DNA of 64,000 nt, taken from NCBI RefSeq assembly GCF_000319305.2, contig NZ_AMWJ02000002.1, positions 186,001 through 250,000 of the forward strand. The letters are read 5' to 3'. The notes beneath the pieces were generated by a model. It was not told the DNA's origin. It saw nothing but the letters and a program-made list of their open reading frames with translations, and did no database searches. Each line of letters opens with the position of its first letter. Position 1 is the first letter of the stretch. This DNA is from Pseudomonas bharatica CSV86 (GTDB lineage Bacteria; Pseudomonadota; Gammaproteobacteria; Pseudomonadales; Pseudomonadaceae). This document shows positions 28,177 to 37,379 of this stretch, piece by piece. Both the position numbers and the translations under genes were made by a program.

Positions 28177-28197
28177 CACCTACGCCTATACAACACC

Positions 28198-29487
28198 ATG
28201 ACCGAACTTCCCGACAACATCCTTCACCTGCCGCAATACCAAGTACTGGGCTGCAAATCAACCGACGACGAAATGCACTTCCAGGTGGACGTGCCCGATC
28301 CCATCGCCTGCGAGGAATGCGGCGTGCAGGGTGAGTTCGTACGGTTCGGCAAGCGTGACGTTCCCTATCGTGATCTGCCCATCCACGGCAAGCGGGTCAC
28401 TCTCTGGGTGGTCCGCCGCCGATACACCTGCCGGGCCTGCAAGACAACATTCAGGCCCCAGCTACCGGAGATGGTGGACGGATTCCGTATGACACTGCGG
28501 CTGCATGAGTACGTGGAGAAGGAATCCTTCAACCACCCCTACACCTTTGTGGCGGCACAGACCGGCCTGGACGAGAAGACGGTGCGCGACATCTTCAACG
28601 CCCGCGCCGAGTTCCTGGGGCGCTGGCACCGCTTCGAGACGCCCCGCATCCTGGGCATTGACGAGCTATACCTGAACAAGCGCTACCGCTGCATTCTGAC
28701 CAACATTGAGGAGCGAACCCTGCTCGACCTGCTGGCCACCCGCCGCCAGGACGTGGTGACCAACTACCTGATGAAGCTGAAAGACCGGCAGAAGGTCGAG
28801 ATCGTCAGCATGGACATGTGGAACCCCTACCGGGCAGCGGTCAAGGCTGTGCTGCCCCAGGCCCGTATCGTGGTCGATAAGTTCCATGTGGTGCGCATGG
28901 CCAACGATGCCCTAGAGAGAGTGCGCAAGGGCCTCAGAAAGGAGCTGAAACCGTCCCAGAGCCGGACTCTCAAGGGAGACCGGAAAATCCTGCTGAAACG
29001 CGCTCACGAAGTCTCAGACCGGGAGCGCCTCATCATGGAGACCTGGACAGGCGCGTTCCCGCAACTGCTGGCCGCCTACGAGCACAAGGAGCGCTTCTAC
29101 GGCATCTGGGACGCCACCACACGGCTCCAGGCAGAAGCCGCCCTGGACGAGTGGATAGCCACCATCCCGAAGGGCCAAAAGGAAGTCTGGAGCGATCTGG
29201 TCAGGGCAGTGGGAAACTGGCGCGAAGAGACCATGACCTACTTCGAGACGGACATGCCCGTCACCAACGCTTACACGGAGTCCATCAACCGACTGGCCAA
29301 GGACAAGAACCGTGAAGGGCGCGGTTACTCCTTCGAGGTGATGCGGGCACGAATGCTCTACACCACGAAGCACAAGAAGAAGGCACCGACTGCGAAGGTC
29401 TCTCCTTTCTACAAGAAAACCATCGGTTACGGACTGCCGGACTTCGCAGAGGAACTCAACTACGGAGTCGATCTATCAACCATCTGA
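28198..29487 (+). CDS. tnpA: ISL3-family transposase (ISPpu12-like element)
   Basis: This 429 aa transposase has the zinc ribbon, HTH and DDE core of the ISL3 family. Its N-terminal 40 or so residues (MTELPDNILHLPQYQVLGCK...) differ from the other copy in this window, but the remainder of about 388 residues is identical. It follows lspA by 21 bases and its stop lies 58 bases from the element end. Confidence 0.95.
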   Translation: MTELPDNILHLPQYQVLGCKSTDDEMHFQVDVPDPIACEECGVQGEFVRFGKRDVPYRDLPIHGKRVTLWVVRRRYTCRACKTTFRPQLPEMVDGFRMTLRLHEYVEKESFNHPYTFVAAQTGLDEKTVRDIFNARAEFLGRWHRFETPRILGIDELYLNKRYRCILTNIEERTLLDLLATRRQDVVTNYLMKLKDRQKVEIVSMDMWNPYRAAVKAVLPQARIVVDKFHVVRMANDALERVRKGLRKELKPSQSRTLKGDRKILLKRAHEVSDRERLIMETWTGAFPQLLAAYEHKERFYGIWDATTRLQAEAALDEWIATIPKGQKEVWSDLVRAVGNWREETMTYFETDMPVTNAYTESINRLAKDKNREGRGYSFEVMRARMLYTTKHKKKAPTAKVSPFYKKTIGYGLPDFAEELNYGVDLSTI

Positions 29488-30024
29488 GGGTGGTATCAGA
29501 TTGATGGGGTGAAGGTGCCCCATCAACCATTAAATCCGTATACCCAGAAAGACATTCAAGAAAAGGTCGTAGCAAAACTGGATGAGCAGAAAGGGCTCAG
29601 CTTCCTAGAGCAGTACGCTATGTACATGGGTAAGGCACAGATGCTTGAATTTGGCCTGAAGGGCCTCGTTCACCGAAAATTCAATGTTCCGATTAGTGAC
29701 ATGGAGCGTTGGACGCTGGGAATGACAAAAAACGAGCTAGCCAAGCAGGGTATCCGCCAAGACTTCGTCGCATGCTTGGAAAGGGTTTTGAAGCACCGGA
29801 ACGACATGGCTCACGAGTTCCTGCTGAACTGTGCTGTCATGAATTCCCTAGGCAACTTTTCGGGCAAAGGTGAAGCCGGCGATCTTTTCCGCGCCTCATA
29901 TGAGTTGGAGCAAATCATCCTCCTCCATGACTGGTGCGAAGAGCATGACGCCTGGACCTAACCTGTTGCTTCACAGGTAGCTCCGAGACGGCTCAATGCT
30001 GAGCTTCTGATCAAGGAAGAATGG

Positions 30025-30318
30025 ATGCCAAAAACCGCTCTGGAACGAGCCTACCTATTGCGCGAGGCTGCAGCCTATGGGCGTCGCTACCCTGACGACC
30101 TATTCGAAGCGCGCATGGCTGTTCATGAGGCGCTAGGAGCATCCGGAGTTAACACCTACCGCATTTGCGATTTGCTCCTTTCAAAGCGACCTCCTCTTGA
30201 TGATGGCGACTGTATTCGATTGGAGTTGATTGCCAGCCTGATCGATGCCGAGCCTGCGGCTCGAGGGGATGACCTACTTGGTCTGTGCGAGATGGCGCTC
30301 AGGATGGTGCCGTTTTGA
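30025..30318 (+). CDS. Hypothetical phage protein
   Basis: This 97 aa protein starts MPKTALERAYLLREAAAYGR, with AAGGAAG upstream. It is acidic and helical, without membrane segments, and not recognised. It follows the HEPN-like gene by 63 bases on the same strand, so it could be its partner, but there is no direct evidence. Confidence 0.55.
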   Translation: MPKTALERAYLLREAAAYGRRYPDDLFEARMAVHEALGASGVNTYRICDLLLSKRPPLDDGDCIRLELIASLIDAEPAARGDDLLGLCEMALRMVPF

Positions 30319-30330
30319 CCACCTTCAGAC

Positions 30331-30360
30331 GCAAAAAGCCCAGCGCGGGGCTGGGCTCGT
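30331..30360. terminator. Bidirectional terminator between convergent genes
   Basis: An AGCCCAG/CTGGGCT hairpin lies between the 97 aa gene (+) and the DUF2513-like gene (-). The minus-strand side is followed by TTTTT. Confidence 0.7.
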
Positions 30361-30367
30361 TTGCTCA

Positions 30368-30742
30368 TCAAGGCAGCTCGATGCCCAAGCGCTCTTTGAG
30401 CATCTGCTTGCCATAAGCTTTACCAAGCTCCACGAGCATTCCAAGGCCGGCCACGCCGGCCTTCTCGGCTCCGCTTTTGGTCCTGCGCCAGATTTCTGGG
30501 TCGCGAACCGTGTCAAGGAACTCATGGCCTTTGTAAGTAAGGCGCGTAGCATTCCACTCGAAGGTGCTCATGCTTCCTACATCATCCGCTTTCAACAAGC
30601 CGGCTTCAGCCAGCAGCATTACGTGATATGACGTCTCGGTATCTGATTTACCCGGTATCTCAAGCGGCAACCAGCTATCAGGTTCGTCGTGAGCCTCAAC
30701 AGCCAGAAGAATATCTCGGACAAGATCTTTATCTAGTTTCAT
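30368..30742 (-). CDS. DUF2513-like protein
   Basis: This 124 aa protein starts MKLDKDLVRDILLAVEAHDE and has the core YHVMLLAEAGLLKADD followed by RLTYKGHEFLDTVRDPEIW, the pattern of the DUF2513 winged-helix-like family. It is common in prophages and accessory islands; function unknown. It appears to be its own transcription unit. Confidence 0.75.
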   Translation of the reverse strand: MKLDKDLVRDILLAVEAHDEPDSWLPLEIPGKSDTETSYHVMLLAEAGLLKADDVGSMSTFEWNATRLTYKGHEFLDTVRDPEIWRRTKSGAEKAGVAGLGMLVELGKAYGKQMLKERLGIELP

Positions 30743-30919
30743 ATCAGGGCGCCCTTGAAAACCAGACTTTAGCAGTCACACTGTCCACCCATCCACCCTG
30801 GACGCATCCCCAGTAACCGCCCAGCACCCTGCCGTAGTAGCGTTGTGCCTCCCAACGAATCGCCCCGGTCCGTTGCCGGAAAGCCCATGGACTGGGGCAT
30901 CATGACCTAGGAGGTCTAC

Positions 30920-31174
30920 GTGAGCATTGAAGTGACAACAACGCCAGCGGAGCTTGGCCTTTTCATGGCATTGAATGCCATCGCACTGGCGCTGAAAGCT
31001 TCTCCAAATTTCAACAACGACGCCCTGAAAGCGCTGGCGGAGAAGTTCATTCGCGAGGCACCGTCAAGCATACAGGGTGCAGTGGCGAAGGAGGCGTATG
31101 AGCGCCCTCTCCGCTTCCTGGCGAACGACCAAACTCAAGCCGTTGAATGGCTCAAACAGAACGGGCTTGCTTGA
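30920..31174 (+). CDS. Small hypothetical protein
   Basis: This 84 aa protein has the start MSIEVTTTPAELGLFMALNA preceded by GGAGG. Its helical composition (ALKALAEKFIREAP) does not match a family I know. It lies on the plus strand against late transcription, as moron genes often do. Its end overlaps the end of a short minus-strand gene by 23 bases. Confidence 0.5.
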   Translation: MSIEVTTTPAELGLFMALNAIALALKASPNFNNDALKALAEKFIREAPSSIQGAVAKEAYERPLRFLANDQTQAVEWLKQNGLA

Positions 31175-31304
31175 TCGGGTTACCATTAATAGTGATCGAT
31201 CCATCTGGCGCTAGCTCCCAGCCGCTTGCGCCAGCCTTCCAACTCGCAGAACGAATATAAGCGATTGAATGAGGTGTGCTCTCACTATTTCCTTTGGTAC
31301 TCAT
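31152..31304 (-). CDS. Short hypothetical phage protein downstream of the K-like gene
   Basis: This 50 aa open frame starts MSTKGNSESTPHSIAYIRSA after a GGGGGAG Shine-Dalgarno sequence and lies 24 bases after the K-like stop, in the direction of late transcription. It is too short for most gene finders. The strong ribosome site is the main support; its function is not known. Confidence 0.45.
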   Translation of the reverse strand: MSTKGNSESTPHSIAYIRSASWKAGASGWELAPDGSITINGNPIKQARSV

Positions 31305-31328
31305 AGCTCCCCCTGCGGCCTGGCCGTT

Positions 31329-32084
31329 TCATTTCGCGTCTCGATGACGCAACAAAAGGCGCGTCCGGTCGAGCCACGGCCCGCCGAACACGATGATTTC
31401 TGATGGCCTGCCGTACAGGTGGTGCAACAGGAAAGGTCCTAGACCGAACACCTCGGTCCGCTCGCCGGGCAGAGCCGGATCTGCACCGAGGTAGATACCG
31501 GCATGGTTCGGGTGCGCGGTGCGCCCCACGGCCATGACGACCAGGTCGCCGCGCTGCGGCTGGTTGACCTGATGGAAGCCGGCAGTCTCGTAAGCCTGCT
31601 CATAGAGGCTCGGGCCTTCCGCTCTCTCCCACCACCCCTCTTCCCGCGCGTAGGCCGGGAACTCCAGCCCCCATTCCCGCGCATACCAGTCTGCGCAGAT
31701 CTGCCAGCAATCCCATGCGCCGTGCACGAATGGCCGCCCCAGCAGCGCTGTCTCGCCAGTCGGCGTAATAGTGCGCAGGTCGCCCTCCGGCCACGACAGG
31801 ATGTGCCAAGGCAGACCGGTGGCCTCGCACATGGCCAGGTCGCGCGGCGACGGCCGACTGGTCGCGTCCGGGTGCGAGTGAACGATGCCGATCACCTGGC
31901 CCCGGTCTTCCGCCTCGGCGTACTGCTCCGGGGCAATCCGGAACTCCTCGGTCGGCTCGGTAGCCGTGTTGGTGCACGGGAAGTAGACCTGCTTGCGCCC
32001 GACCGCCAGCAGCAGCCCACAGCACTCGCGCGGGTACTCTGCCGCGGCGTGCTGCTGCACGGCGGCAAGGATGTGCTTCCGCAT
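31329..32084 (-). CDS. Tail assembly protein K-like (JAMM plus NlpC/P60 domains)
   Basis: This 251 aa protein has an N-terminal MPN/JAMM metalloprotease-like domain (EYPRECCGLLL, then GIVHSHPDATSRPSPRD with the HxHP-S-D ligands) and a C-terminal NlpC/P60 domain with Cys in GAWDCWQICADWY and His in NHAGIYLG. This is the build of lambda gpK, which acts in tail tip assembly and may cut peptidoglycan at entry. It lies two bases after the L-like gene. Confidence 0.92.
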   Translation of the reverse strand: MRKHILAAVQQHAAAEYPRECCGLLLAVGRKQVYFPCTNTATEPTEEFRIAPEQYAEAEDRGQVIGIVHSHPDATSRPSPRDLAMCEATGLPWHILSWPEGDLRTITPTGETALLGRPFVHGAWDCWQICADWYAREWGLEFPAYAREEGWWERAEGPSLYEQAYETAGFHQVNQPQRGDLVVMAVGRTAHPNHAGIYLGADPALPGERTEVFGLGPFLLHHLYGRPSEIIVFGGPWLDRTRLLLRHRDAK

Positions 32085-32086
32085 GA

Positions 32087-32836
32087 TCAGCTCCTGGCAA
32101 TCAGGGACACGGCAGGAAAGCCGCCGAAGGGTATGGGGTTACCGGTGCCATGGCGGACGATACAGCCGCTGTCGAGACAGCCGTTGCACTGGTCCTTCGC
32201 GGGGTCATCGGTCGGGTTGCCGTCCATGTCGTAGTAGGGCCCGGTGTAACCACAGTCAGGGCCGCGGTATCCGTTGGTCATGGCCCAGTGGCAAAGCTGA
32301 GTCATCTGCCGGCCAATGGTCTCACCACCGACGTCGCCGGGGCTGGCCAACTCCCAGGCCACCACGCCCCCGTTCTCGGAGACCTTCTGATCAAGAAACC
32401 AGACCTCGATGCTCTCCTCGGTCGGATCGGCCTCAGGATTACCTTGAGGGAAGTTTTCTGCGTCTAGGTACCGCTTCAGCGTGTGCCGAATGGTCAGCTT
32501 GAACTCCAGAAGGTCATCGAAGGCGAGGCACAAGGCGGTAATACGACCGTTAACGTTGCCTACCGAGAGATTCGGACGCACCGCGGTACCGTCCGAGTTG
32601 GCACTGATCCCCTCGATCTGCATCGGCCAGGCGCCATATTCTTGGCCCTGCCACCAGATCGACTTGGCAGGGAGCTGGTCAGCATCTGCGCCAGCAGCCT
32701 CCAGTTCTTCCGGCGTGTGCGGAATCGCGTGCCCGTGGAACCGGAGGATGTCGGCTCCCCAATCCGAGCCGTCGAGTTCGAACAACAGCACTTCGCTTCC
32801 CGGCTCGAGCAACTGGGTATCGTGTGTCAGTGACAT
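32087..32836 (-). CDS. Minor tail protein L-like, probable iron-sulfur protein
   Basis: This 249 aa protein corresponds to lambda gpL. The C-terminal half holds four conserved cysteines (QLCHWAM, PDCGYTG, DQCNGCLDSGC) in the arrangement that binds a [4Fe-4S] cluster in lambda gpL. The position between M- and K-like genes agrees. Confidence 0.9.
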   Translation of the reverse strand: MSLTHDTQLLEPGSEVLLFELDGSDWGADILRFHGHAIPHTPEELEAAGADADQLPAKSIWWQGQEYGAWPMQIEGISANSDGTAVRPNLSVGNVNGRITALCLAFDDLLEFKLTIRHTLKRYLDAENFPQGNPEADPTEESIEVWFLDQKVSENGGVVAWELASPGDVGGETIGRQMTQLCHWAMTNGYRGPDCGYTGPYYDMDGNPTDDPAKDQCNGCLDSGCIVRHGTGNPIPFGGFPAVSLIARS

Positions 32837-32845
32837 GGATGTTCC

Positions 32846-33184
32846 TTACGGGTGAAAAGCCCGCTCGAAGGTGGCAGCGACCTTGAACTGGTCGCCGCCC
32901 AACGGGGTTGGCTTCGGGTCTTTGCAGGTGAATAGGCCTAGCTCACCCAGTGGCGTGGTCCAGAGGAACGCCTTTGCGCCGGCGTGACGGTCGAAGAAGT
33001 CCATGACATCCTTGGTCCTGGCCTTTCCGCCGGTGATGGTCACCGGATAGCTGTCTTCCTTGTTGTTGGGGCCATCACCGACCACCTGGCGGTAGCCGTC
33101 GCCGAAACGGGACTCCCTCACACGGTACAAGATGTCAGGCGTCTCGCCCCGCTGGGTGGCCCAACGAAACGTTTCGATTGCCAT
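32846..33184 (-). CDS. Minor tail protein M-like
   Basis: This 112 aa protein starts [20 protein letters not shown] and ends GDQFKVAATFERAFHP, the pattern of lambda gpM tail tip proteins. Its start shares one base with the tape measure stop codon. Confidence 0.9.
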   Translation of the reverse strand: MAIETFRWATQRGETPDILYRVRESRFGDGYRQVVGDGPNNKEDSYPVTITGGKARTKDVMDFFDRHAGAKAFLWTTPLGELGLFTCKDPKPTPLGGDQFKVAATFERAFHP

Positions 33185-36100
33185 CAGCCTCTCCTATTTA
33201 CGTTGCGGTAACTCAGGCCTCCGGGGCGCCAGGAATCGGCCACTGCCTTTTCAGCAGCAGCCTGAATCTGCTTATGCATGTTCTGCTGAAGCAGTGCCTG
33301 GTCGAGCTCCATGCCCTGCCCGCTCTGATCCTGAGTGCTGACGCTGACAGCCGCGCTGACCTGGATGGATGCTCCACTCGCAGCCTGACCGGATACCTGC
33401 CGAGGAACTACAAGCGGTGTGACCAAGCCGCCGTCGGCATAGCCTCGGGTGTTGAGCATTTCGAGATAGCCGAGCATGCCAGGCTGGCTCACAACCTCAC
33501 GACGAAGCACGAACTCACCCGCATGGACGATACCGGCAGGGTCGTACTTGCCACCCTCACCGGTGAAGCCGCCATCCGAAAACGTCGGGGTGTAGGTCAT
33601 GCCCGATGACGCACTGCCCAGGCCGTAGTCAAAACCGCTCGAGCCCGCTGCGCTGGCCGCCCCCGAAGCTCCGGACGAGGCAGCGCCCGCCCCACCTCCA
33701 AACCAGGCGCCCAGCGCGGTGCCGGCGATGCTGGATAGCAAACCGGAGGCCGCCTGCCGAGTGGCAATCCGCGCCATGTCCGCAAGGATCGACTTGGTGA
33801 AGTCCGAGAACGAGAACTTGCCGGTCATAGCGAAGTTCACGACCGCATCTTCCATGCTGGTAAAGGCGCCGGTGAATAGCGACTTCGTCTGCCCGGCGAC
33901 ATCTCGTGCCTGCTCCAAGTAGTTCTGGAAGGCAGAGGATGCCCCCTTGCGCCAGTCTCCCTGTGCTTCCGAGATTTTGTCGTAGTTGTCCACGACTGTA
34001 TCTCGGTACCCGTCTTCGGCTTTGCTTAGGATGGCTAGGTCGCGCTCGTAGTCGTTCTGGCTGTACTTGTCTGGAGCGGTACGCCTGCGATCAAGAAGCT
34101 TTGCACGCTCATCGTTGAACCGGTCGGTTACGCCATCGAGATCGCGCTGCAAGCCCTGCTGGCGATCACCAAGACCGAGACTGTTCGCCGCCCTCGTGCC
34201 CGATGCAGACAGCGCGACACGCTGCCGCTCCAGCTGATCCACATAGGCTTGGGTTGCAGCGGTTTGCCTGGCCAGCCGGCCCTGTTCATTGGTCGCCAGC
34301 ACCGCCAGTTCTGTGTCGGCGTCCTTCTGAGCCTTGACCATGCTGGCCCGTGCATCGGCGATCTTCTGGTCCAGCTGTATGCGCTGTTGCGCGCTGGTGC
34401 TGCTACGCCCCCTGGCTTCCTCCAAGGCCTTTATCTCGGCCTCATAGGCGTTGGTGACCTCGGTCTTCTGCTGCTCGATGATCGCGGCGCGCTGGGCGGC
34501 GTAGGACTCCTGCGAGATCAGCCCGGCCTTCTGCGCTGCATCCAGTTCTTTCTGGTGGTTCTTGTATTCGGCCAGGATAACGGCCAGTCCGTTCTTCTGG
34601 TCGTGGAAGCCGGAGAGGTCGACAGCAGAAGATCGACCACTGGAAGGCTTGTATTTCTCTTCGATTGACTTGCGGGCTATTTCGTATTCGCGGTTGATCT
34701 GGTCCGAGTTGACATTCGCTCCTGCCAGCGCTTTTTCGCGGCGCTGATCGAGCTGCTCCAGCTCGTGCTTCTTCTTGGTCTCCTTGTCCAGTCCGTCGAG
34801 GTACTGCCTATGAATGGCGTCAGTCGCAAGGATGGCATCAGCCTCTCGCTTCTTGGCGTCGCCGACAGACTTTGCGGTTCCGTCCTGCTCTTTCTGGTAA
34901 AGCCTCAGATTGCGCAGGCGCTCTTCGTCCTCTTCACGAGTCCTGCCGCGCTCCATCAGGTTCGGATTGTCCTCACCAATTACCGGAATGGCGCTGTAGG
35001 ATTGCGGATCCGCCAGCTTGCGCTCAAGTGCTTCGATCTGTTGGGCCAGAGTGATCTCTCTGCCGACGCCATAGGTTGCATCAAGGGCTCCGGCTGCTGC
35101 CGATTTGATGCCCTTCCAGGCCTTCTCGATCAGCCCGAGGTTCTCTGTGATTTGCCCCGAACGTTCCTTGATGGTGTCCGCATAGGTGTCGGTGAGTAAC
35201 TTGGCGGCGCCGATGGTGTCACCCTGCTCTTTCAACGCAACGATCTGCGAGTAAGTCGAGGCAGTCAGGAAGCCGTACTGCTCATTCAGGTCCTTGGCCG
35301 CTGCGACCGGATCCTTGCCGATCTTGACGAACTCGGCGACGGTTTCCTCTACGGCGCGGCCTGTAGCATCGCGCCATTCAAGCGCAGCCTCGGTGATCTC
35401 GACGAAGCTTCCGGCGGCAACCTTTCCGCTACCCGCCAGCTGAGTCAGCACCTCAGCAGCGGCGCCGGTGGTCCCCACCGTGGCCGATACCTGAGCAGCC
35501 ATCCCAGACAACCGGTCAGCAGTAGTGCCTGCCACGTTGCCGGTGGTGATCAAGGCCTTCTGGAAGCCTACTGCCTCTTCACTGCCCTTGTAGTAGGCAT
35601 AGCCCAGCACGCCAACGGCAGCTGCGGCGACAGTGAACGGGTTCACCAGGCTCATGATGTAGCCGCCCAGGGCCTTCACGGCCGGGCCCACGCCCCCGAA
35701 CATGTCCTTGAGCTGCCCGCCCTGCTGCAACAGCACGGTGAGCGGCGCCTGACCGCCCTGCAGGGACACCACGATGTCGGTGAACTGCGCCGGCACGCCG
35801 CGTAATGCTGCAGCCGTGGCCTTGGCCGACATGCCGGTCTTGTTCAGCGCGGTATCGGCACCGCCCAAGGCCGCACGCGCCTGGTCGATCTTCGCCTGGT
35901 ACTCGCCGAAAGTCTCCGCATCGAGCGCGCCACTGGTGCGGAAGCCCTTCAGTTTCTGCTCCATCTGGTCCAGCCGGCTCATGGCCGCGATGGTCGGGTC
36001 GATCTTGCCCAGTAGCTCCTCGAGCGCCTGGCCTTCTTCCCGGTGAGCGCCGGCGGCCTTCTTCGCCGCCTCCGCCTGGCGCTCTTCCGTGGCGATGAGG

Positions 36101-36669
36101 GCTTGAGCACGGCTGTTGATGGATGCCTGGCGGCTGGCGCTGTCCGATAGAACGGCGTTCGCCTGGGCGGTGACCTCGGCGCTATGCTCGGTCGCCCGGT
36201 TGAGCGACTGCACGTACTGGCTGGCCTCAAGCGAGGCCTTGGCCACTGCCAGGATCCTGGCTTGCTGCTCGTCGGAGGATTCGGCAGCTCGCCGACCAGC
36301 CTGGGCACCGGCATCCGTAGCGCTGGTAAGCGCCTCCTGCACCTTGCCAGCCTGCGCGGCCTCGGCCCGAAATGCCCCCATGTTCGCTGCAGCGCTGCTG
36401 AACGCAGTGGAAGCGTTGGTGACGGCGCGTCCCACGGTGGCCATCTGCTGTGCCAACTCGGTCTGCTTGGCGTTGAGCGCCTGCAGCTCCTGCACAATCT
36501 GCCGGGTGTCACTCTGCAGGCTGCCCAGGGCAGTCTCCCAGGCACGCCCGGTTCGTGCGGCCGATTCCTCGCTGCGCTTGCCGGCATCAGTCAGCTGGTC
36601 GAGGTTGTCCTTGGCCTCGACGGCATCACCGGAATCGATCTGTAGACCGAGGGAGGCAATGGTGGTCAT
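33184..36669 (-). CDS. Tail tape measure protein
   Basis: This 1161 aa protein sets tail length. It has long coiled-coil segments at both ends, a phage-TMP middle region ([20 protein letters not shown]) and a hydrophobic stretch ([19 protein letters not shown]) thought to enter the host membrane. The C-terminal region ([20 protein letters not shown]) is the lambda tail tip-binding type. It is longer than lambda gpH (853 aa), suggesting a longer tail. Confidence 0.95.
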   Translation of the reverse strand: MTTIASLGLQIDSGDAVEAKDNLDQLTDAGKRSEESAARTGRAWETALGSLQSDTRQIVQELQALNAKQTELAQQMATVGRAVTNASTAFSSAAANMGAFRAEAAQAGKVQEALTSATDAGAQAGRRAAESSDEQQARILAVAKASLEASQYVQSLNRATEHSAEVTAQANAVLSDSASRQASINSRAQALIATEERQAEAAKKAAGAHREEGQALEELLGKIDPTIAAMSRLDQMEQKLKGFRTSGALDAETFGEYQAKIDQARAALGGADTALNKTGMSAKATAAALRGVPAQFTDIVVSLQGGQAPLTVLLQQGGQLKDMFGGVGPAVKALGGYIMSLVNPFTVAAAAVGVLGYAYYKGSEEAVGFQKALITTGNVAGTTADRLSGMAAQVSATVGTTGAAAEVLTQLAGSGKVAAGSFVEITEAALEWRDATGRAVEETVAEFVKIGKDPVAAAKDLNEQYGFLTASTYSQIVALKEQGDTIGAAKLLTDTYADTIKERSGQITENLGLIEKAWKGIKSAAAGALDATYGVGREITLAQQIEALERKLADPQSYSAIPVIGEDNPNLMERGRTREEDEERLRNLRLYQKEQDGTAKSVGDAKKREADAILATDAIHRQYLDGLDKETKKKHELEQLDQRREKALAGANVNSDQINREYEIARKSIEEKYKPSSGRSSAVDLSGFHDQKNGLAVILAEYKNHQKELDAAQKAGLISQESYAAQRAAIIEQQKTEVTNAYEAEIKALEEARGRSSTSAQQRIQLDQKIADARASMVKAQKDADTELAVLATNEQGRLARQTAATQAYVDQLERQRVALSASGTRAANSLGLGDRQQGLQRDLDGVTDRFNDERAKLLDRRRTAPDKYSQNDYERDLAILSKAEDGYRDTVVDNYDKISEAQGDWRKGASSAFQNYLEQARDVAGQTKSLFTGAFTSMEDAVVNFAMTGKFSFSDFTKSILADMARIATRQAASGLLSSIAGTALGAWFGGGAGAASSGASGAASAAGSSGFDYGLGSASSGMTYTPTFSDGGFTGEGGKYDPAGIVHAGEFVLRREVVSQPGMLGYLEMLNTRGYADGGLVTPLVVPRQVSGQAASGASIQVSAAVSVSTQDQSGQGMELDQALLQQNMHKQIQAAAEKAVADSWRPGGLSYRNVNRRG

Positions 36670-36672
36670 GAT

Positions 36673-37370
36673 CTACTCCATCGATTCGGCCATGACGGCC
36701 AAGGCCTCGACCTCCATGACGCGGAGATCGGGAAAAATGTCGGTGAGGTCGCGGCGCTTGATGCCGAGCATCGAGGCCGTTGCGGGTATGGCGGTGTAGT
36801 CCAGGCCAGAGGGCCCTCCAGAAGCCACCCGCCACTGTGTGCCCAAGGCATCGAACAAGCGGAAGGCTGACCATGCGTCTGGCCAGACCTCCACCACTTC
36901 CTCCTCGATGTCGCCCGGGGTAAGCCCAAGCACCGCCAGTTGCTCGGCGGAGGGACCGCGCTCGTAGCAGGCCCTGGCCGCCGCTCTCAGTTTCCCAAGC
37001 GGGCCGGGCTGTAGGCGGCCTGGTAGGCATCGATGACCGCCTTCGGAGCGCCGGTGCAGGTGCGCACCAGGTCAACGATGGCCTCAGCACTGAACTCGTC
37101 TTCCAGGTCCCAGCCAATGACGATCTCGCCTAACTGCTCGGCCTGCAGGGCGATTTCGCCAGTGGTGACCTCCTCCCAGCTCGCACCGTCCTTCTGGACC
37201 TTCACTGCCCAGGCGTCCCGCGCCTTGTTCCAGCGATCGAACATCGAGGAAAGGGCAACGCGGTCCATGTAGCGGAACTGGAACTCTACTGGAGCCGGCT
37301 CGGCGCCAATGCGCGGAACCTGCACCACAGCGGCGAACTTGGGGTTCTGCGCGATCTTGATCTTCGCCAT
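36673..37370 (-). CDS. Frameshifted tail assembly chaperone G-T fusion
   Basis: A -1 ribosomal frameshift at GGGAAAC (36996-36990), just before the stop codon of the upstream chaperone gene, would extend it by 105 residues in the -1 frame to the stop at 36673, giving about 232 aa. The extension continues LRAAARACYERGPS...LGLTPGDIEEEVVEVWPDAW, which resembles the T part of lambda gpG-T. The T part binds tail tube protein and the tape measure carries the G part. Confidence 0.85.
36987..37370 (-). CDS. Tail assembly chaperone G-like
   Basis: This 127 aa chaperone (MAKIKIAQNPKFAAVVQVPR...) lies between tail tube and tape measure genes. It coats the tape measure during tail assembly. The stop codon follows the slippery heptamer GGGAAAC directly, so both the short and the fusion form are expected. 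Confidence 0.88.
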   Translation of the reverse strand: MAKIKIAQNPKFAAVVQVPRIGAEPAPVEFQFRYMDRVALSSMFDRWNKARDAWAVKVQKDGASWEEVTTGEIALQAEQLGEIVIGWDLEDEFSAEAIVDLVRTCTGAPKAVIDAYQAAYSPARLGN

Positions 37371-37379
37371 GAGTGCTCC

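Larger units (their letters stand above)
26173..29545. mobile_element. ISPpu12: ISPpu12-like ISL3-family element (merR, cation efflux, lspA, tnpA)
   Basis: This element of 3373 bp has inverted repeats GGGTAAGCGGATTAAATGGT at the left and, on the opposite strand, GGGTATACGGATTTAATGGT at the right. A perfect 8-bp duplication AGAAAGAC flanks it (26165-26172 and 29546-29553). Gene content, order and length match ISPpu12, first described on the TOL plasmid pWW0. A second copy of the repeat motif lies inside the left end at about 26,239-26,256. It has inserted in the HEPN-like gene. Confidence 0.93.
26140..29961 (+). pseudogene. HEPN-like gene interrupted by ISPpu12
   Basis: The start ATG at 26140 follows AAGGACG. 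It encodes MSDPQPLSKKD up to 26172, where the ISPpu12-like element begins. The coding sequence resumes in frame at 29554 and ends at 29961. Removing the element and one AGAAAGAC copy restores a 146 aa open frame. The C-terminal half contains LKHRNDMAHEF, an R-N-x3-H motif typical of HEPN-type RNases and toxins. A GTG inside the element (29509) opens the same frame, so a changed N terminus is possible. Function is inferred only from the motif. Confidence 0.8.

Noticed and set aside
20313..29553. A single composite transposon bounded by the two ISL3 elements
   Set aside because: Each element has its own perfect 8-bp duplication, and the outer flanks (AGAAAACT, AGAAAGAC) do not match. The DNA between them is phage-like.
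29509..29961. A separate gene starting at GTG inside ISPpu12
   Set aside because: The frame is the 3' part of the interrupted HEPN-like gene; the first 15 codons come from the element end.
36626..37117. A second open frame overlapping the tail chaperones in another frame
   Set aside because: Its translation is Arg/Ser/Pro-rich without family features. The G and T frames explain the region.
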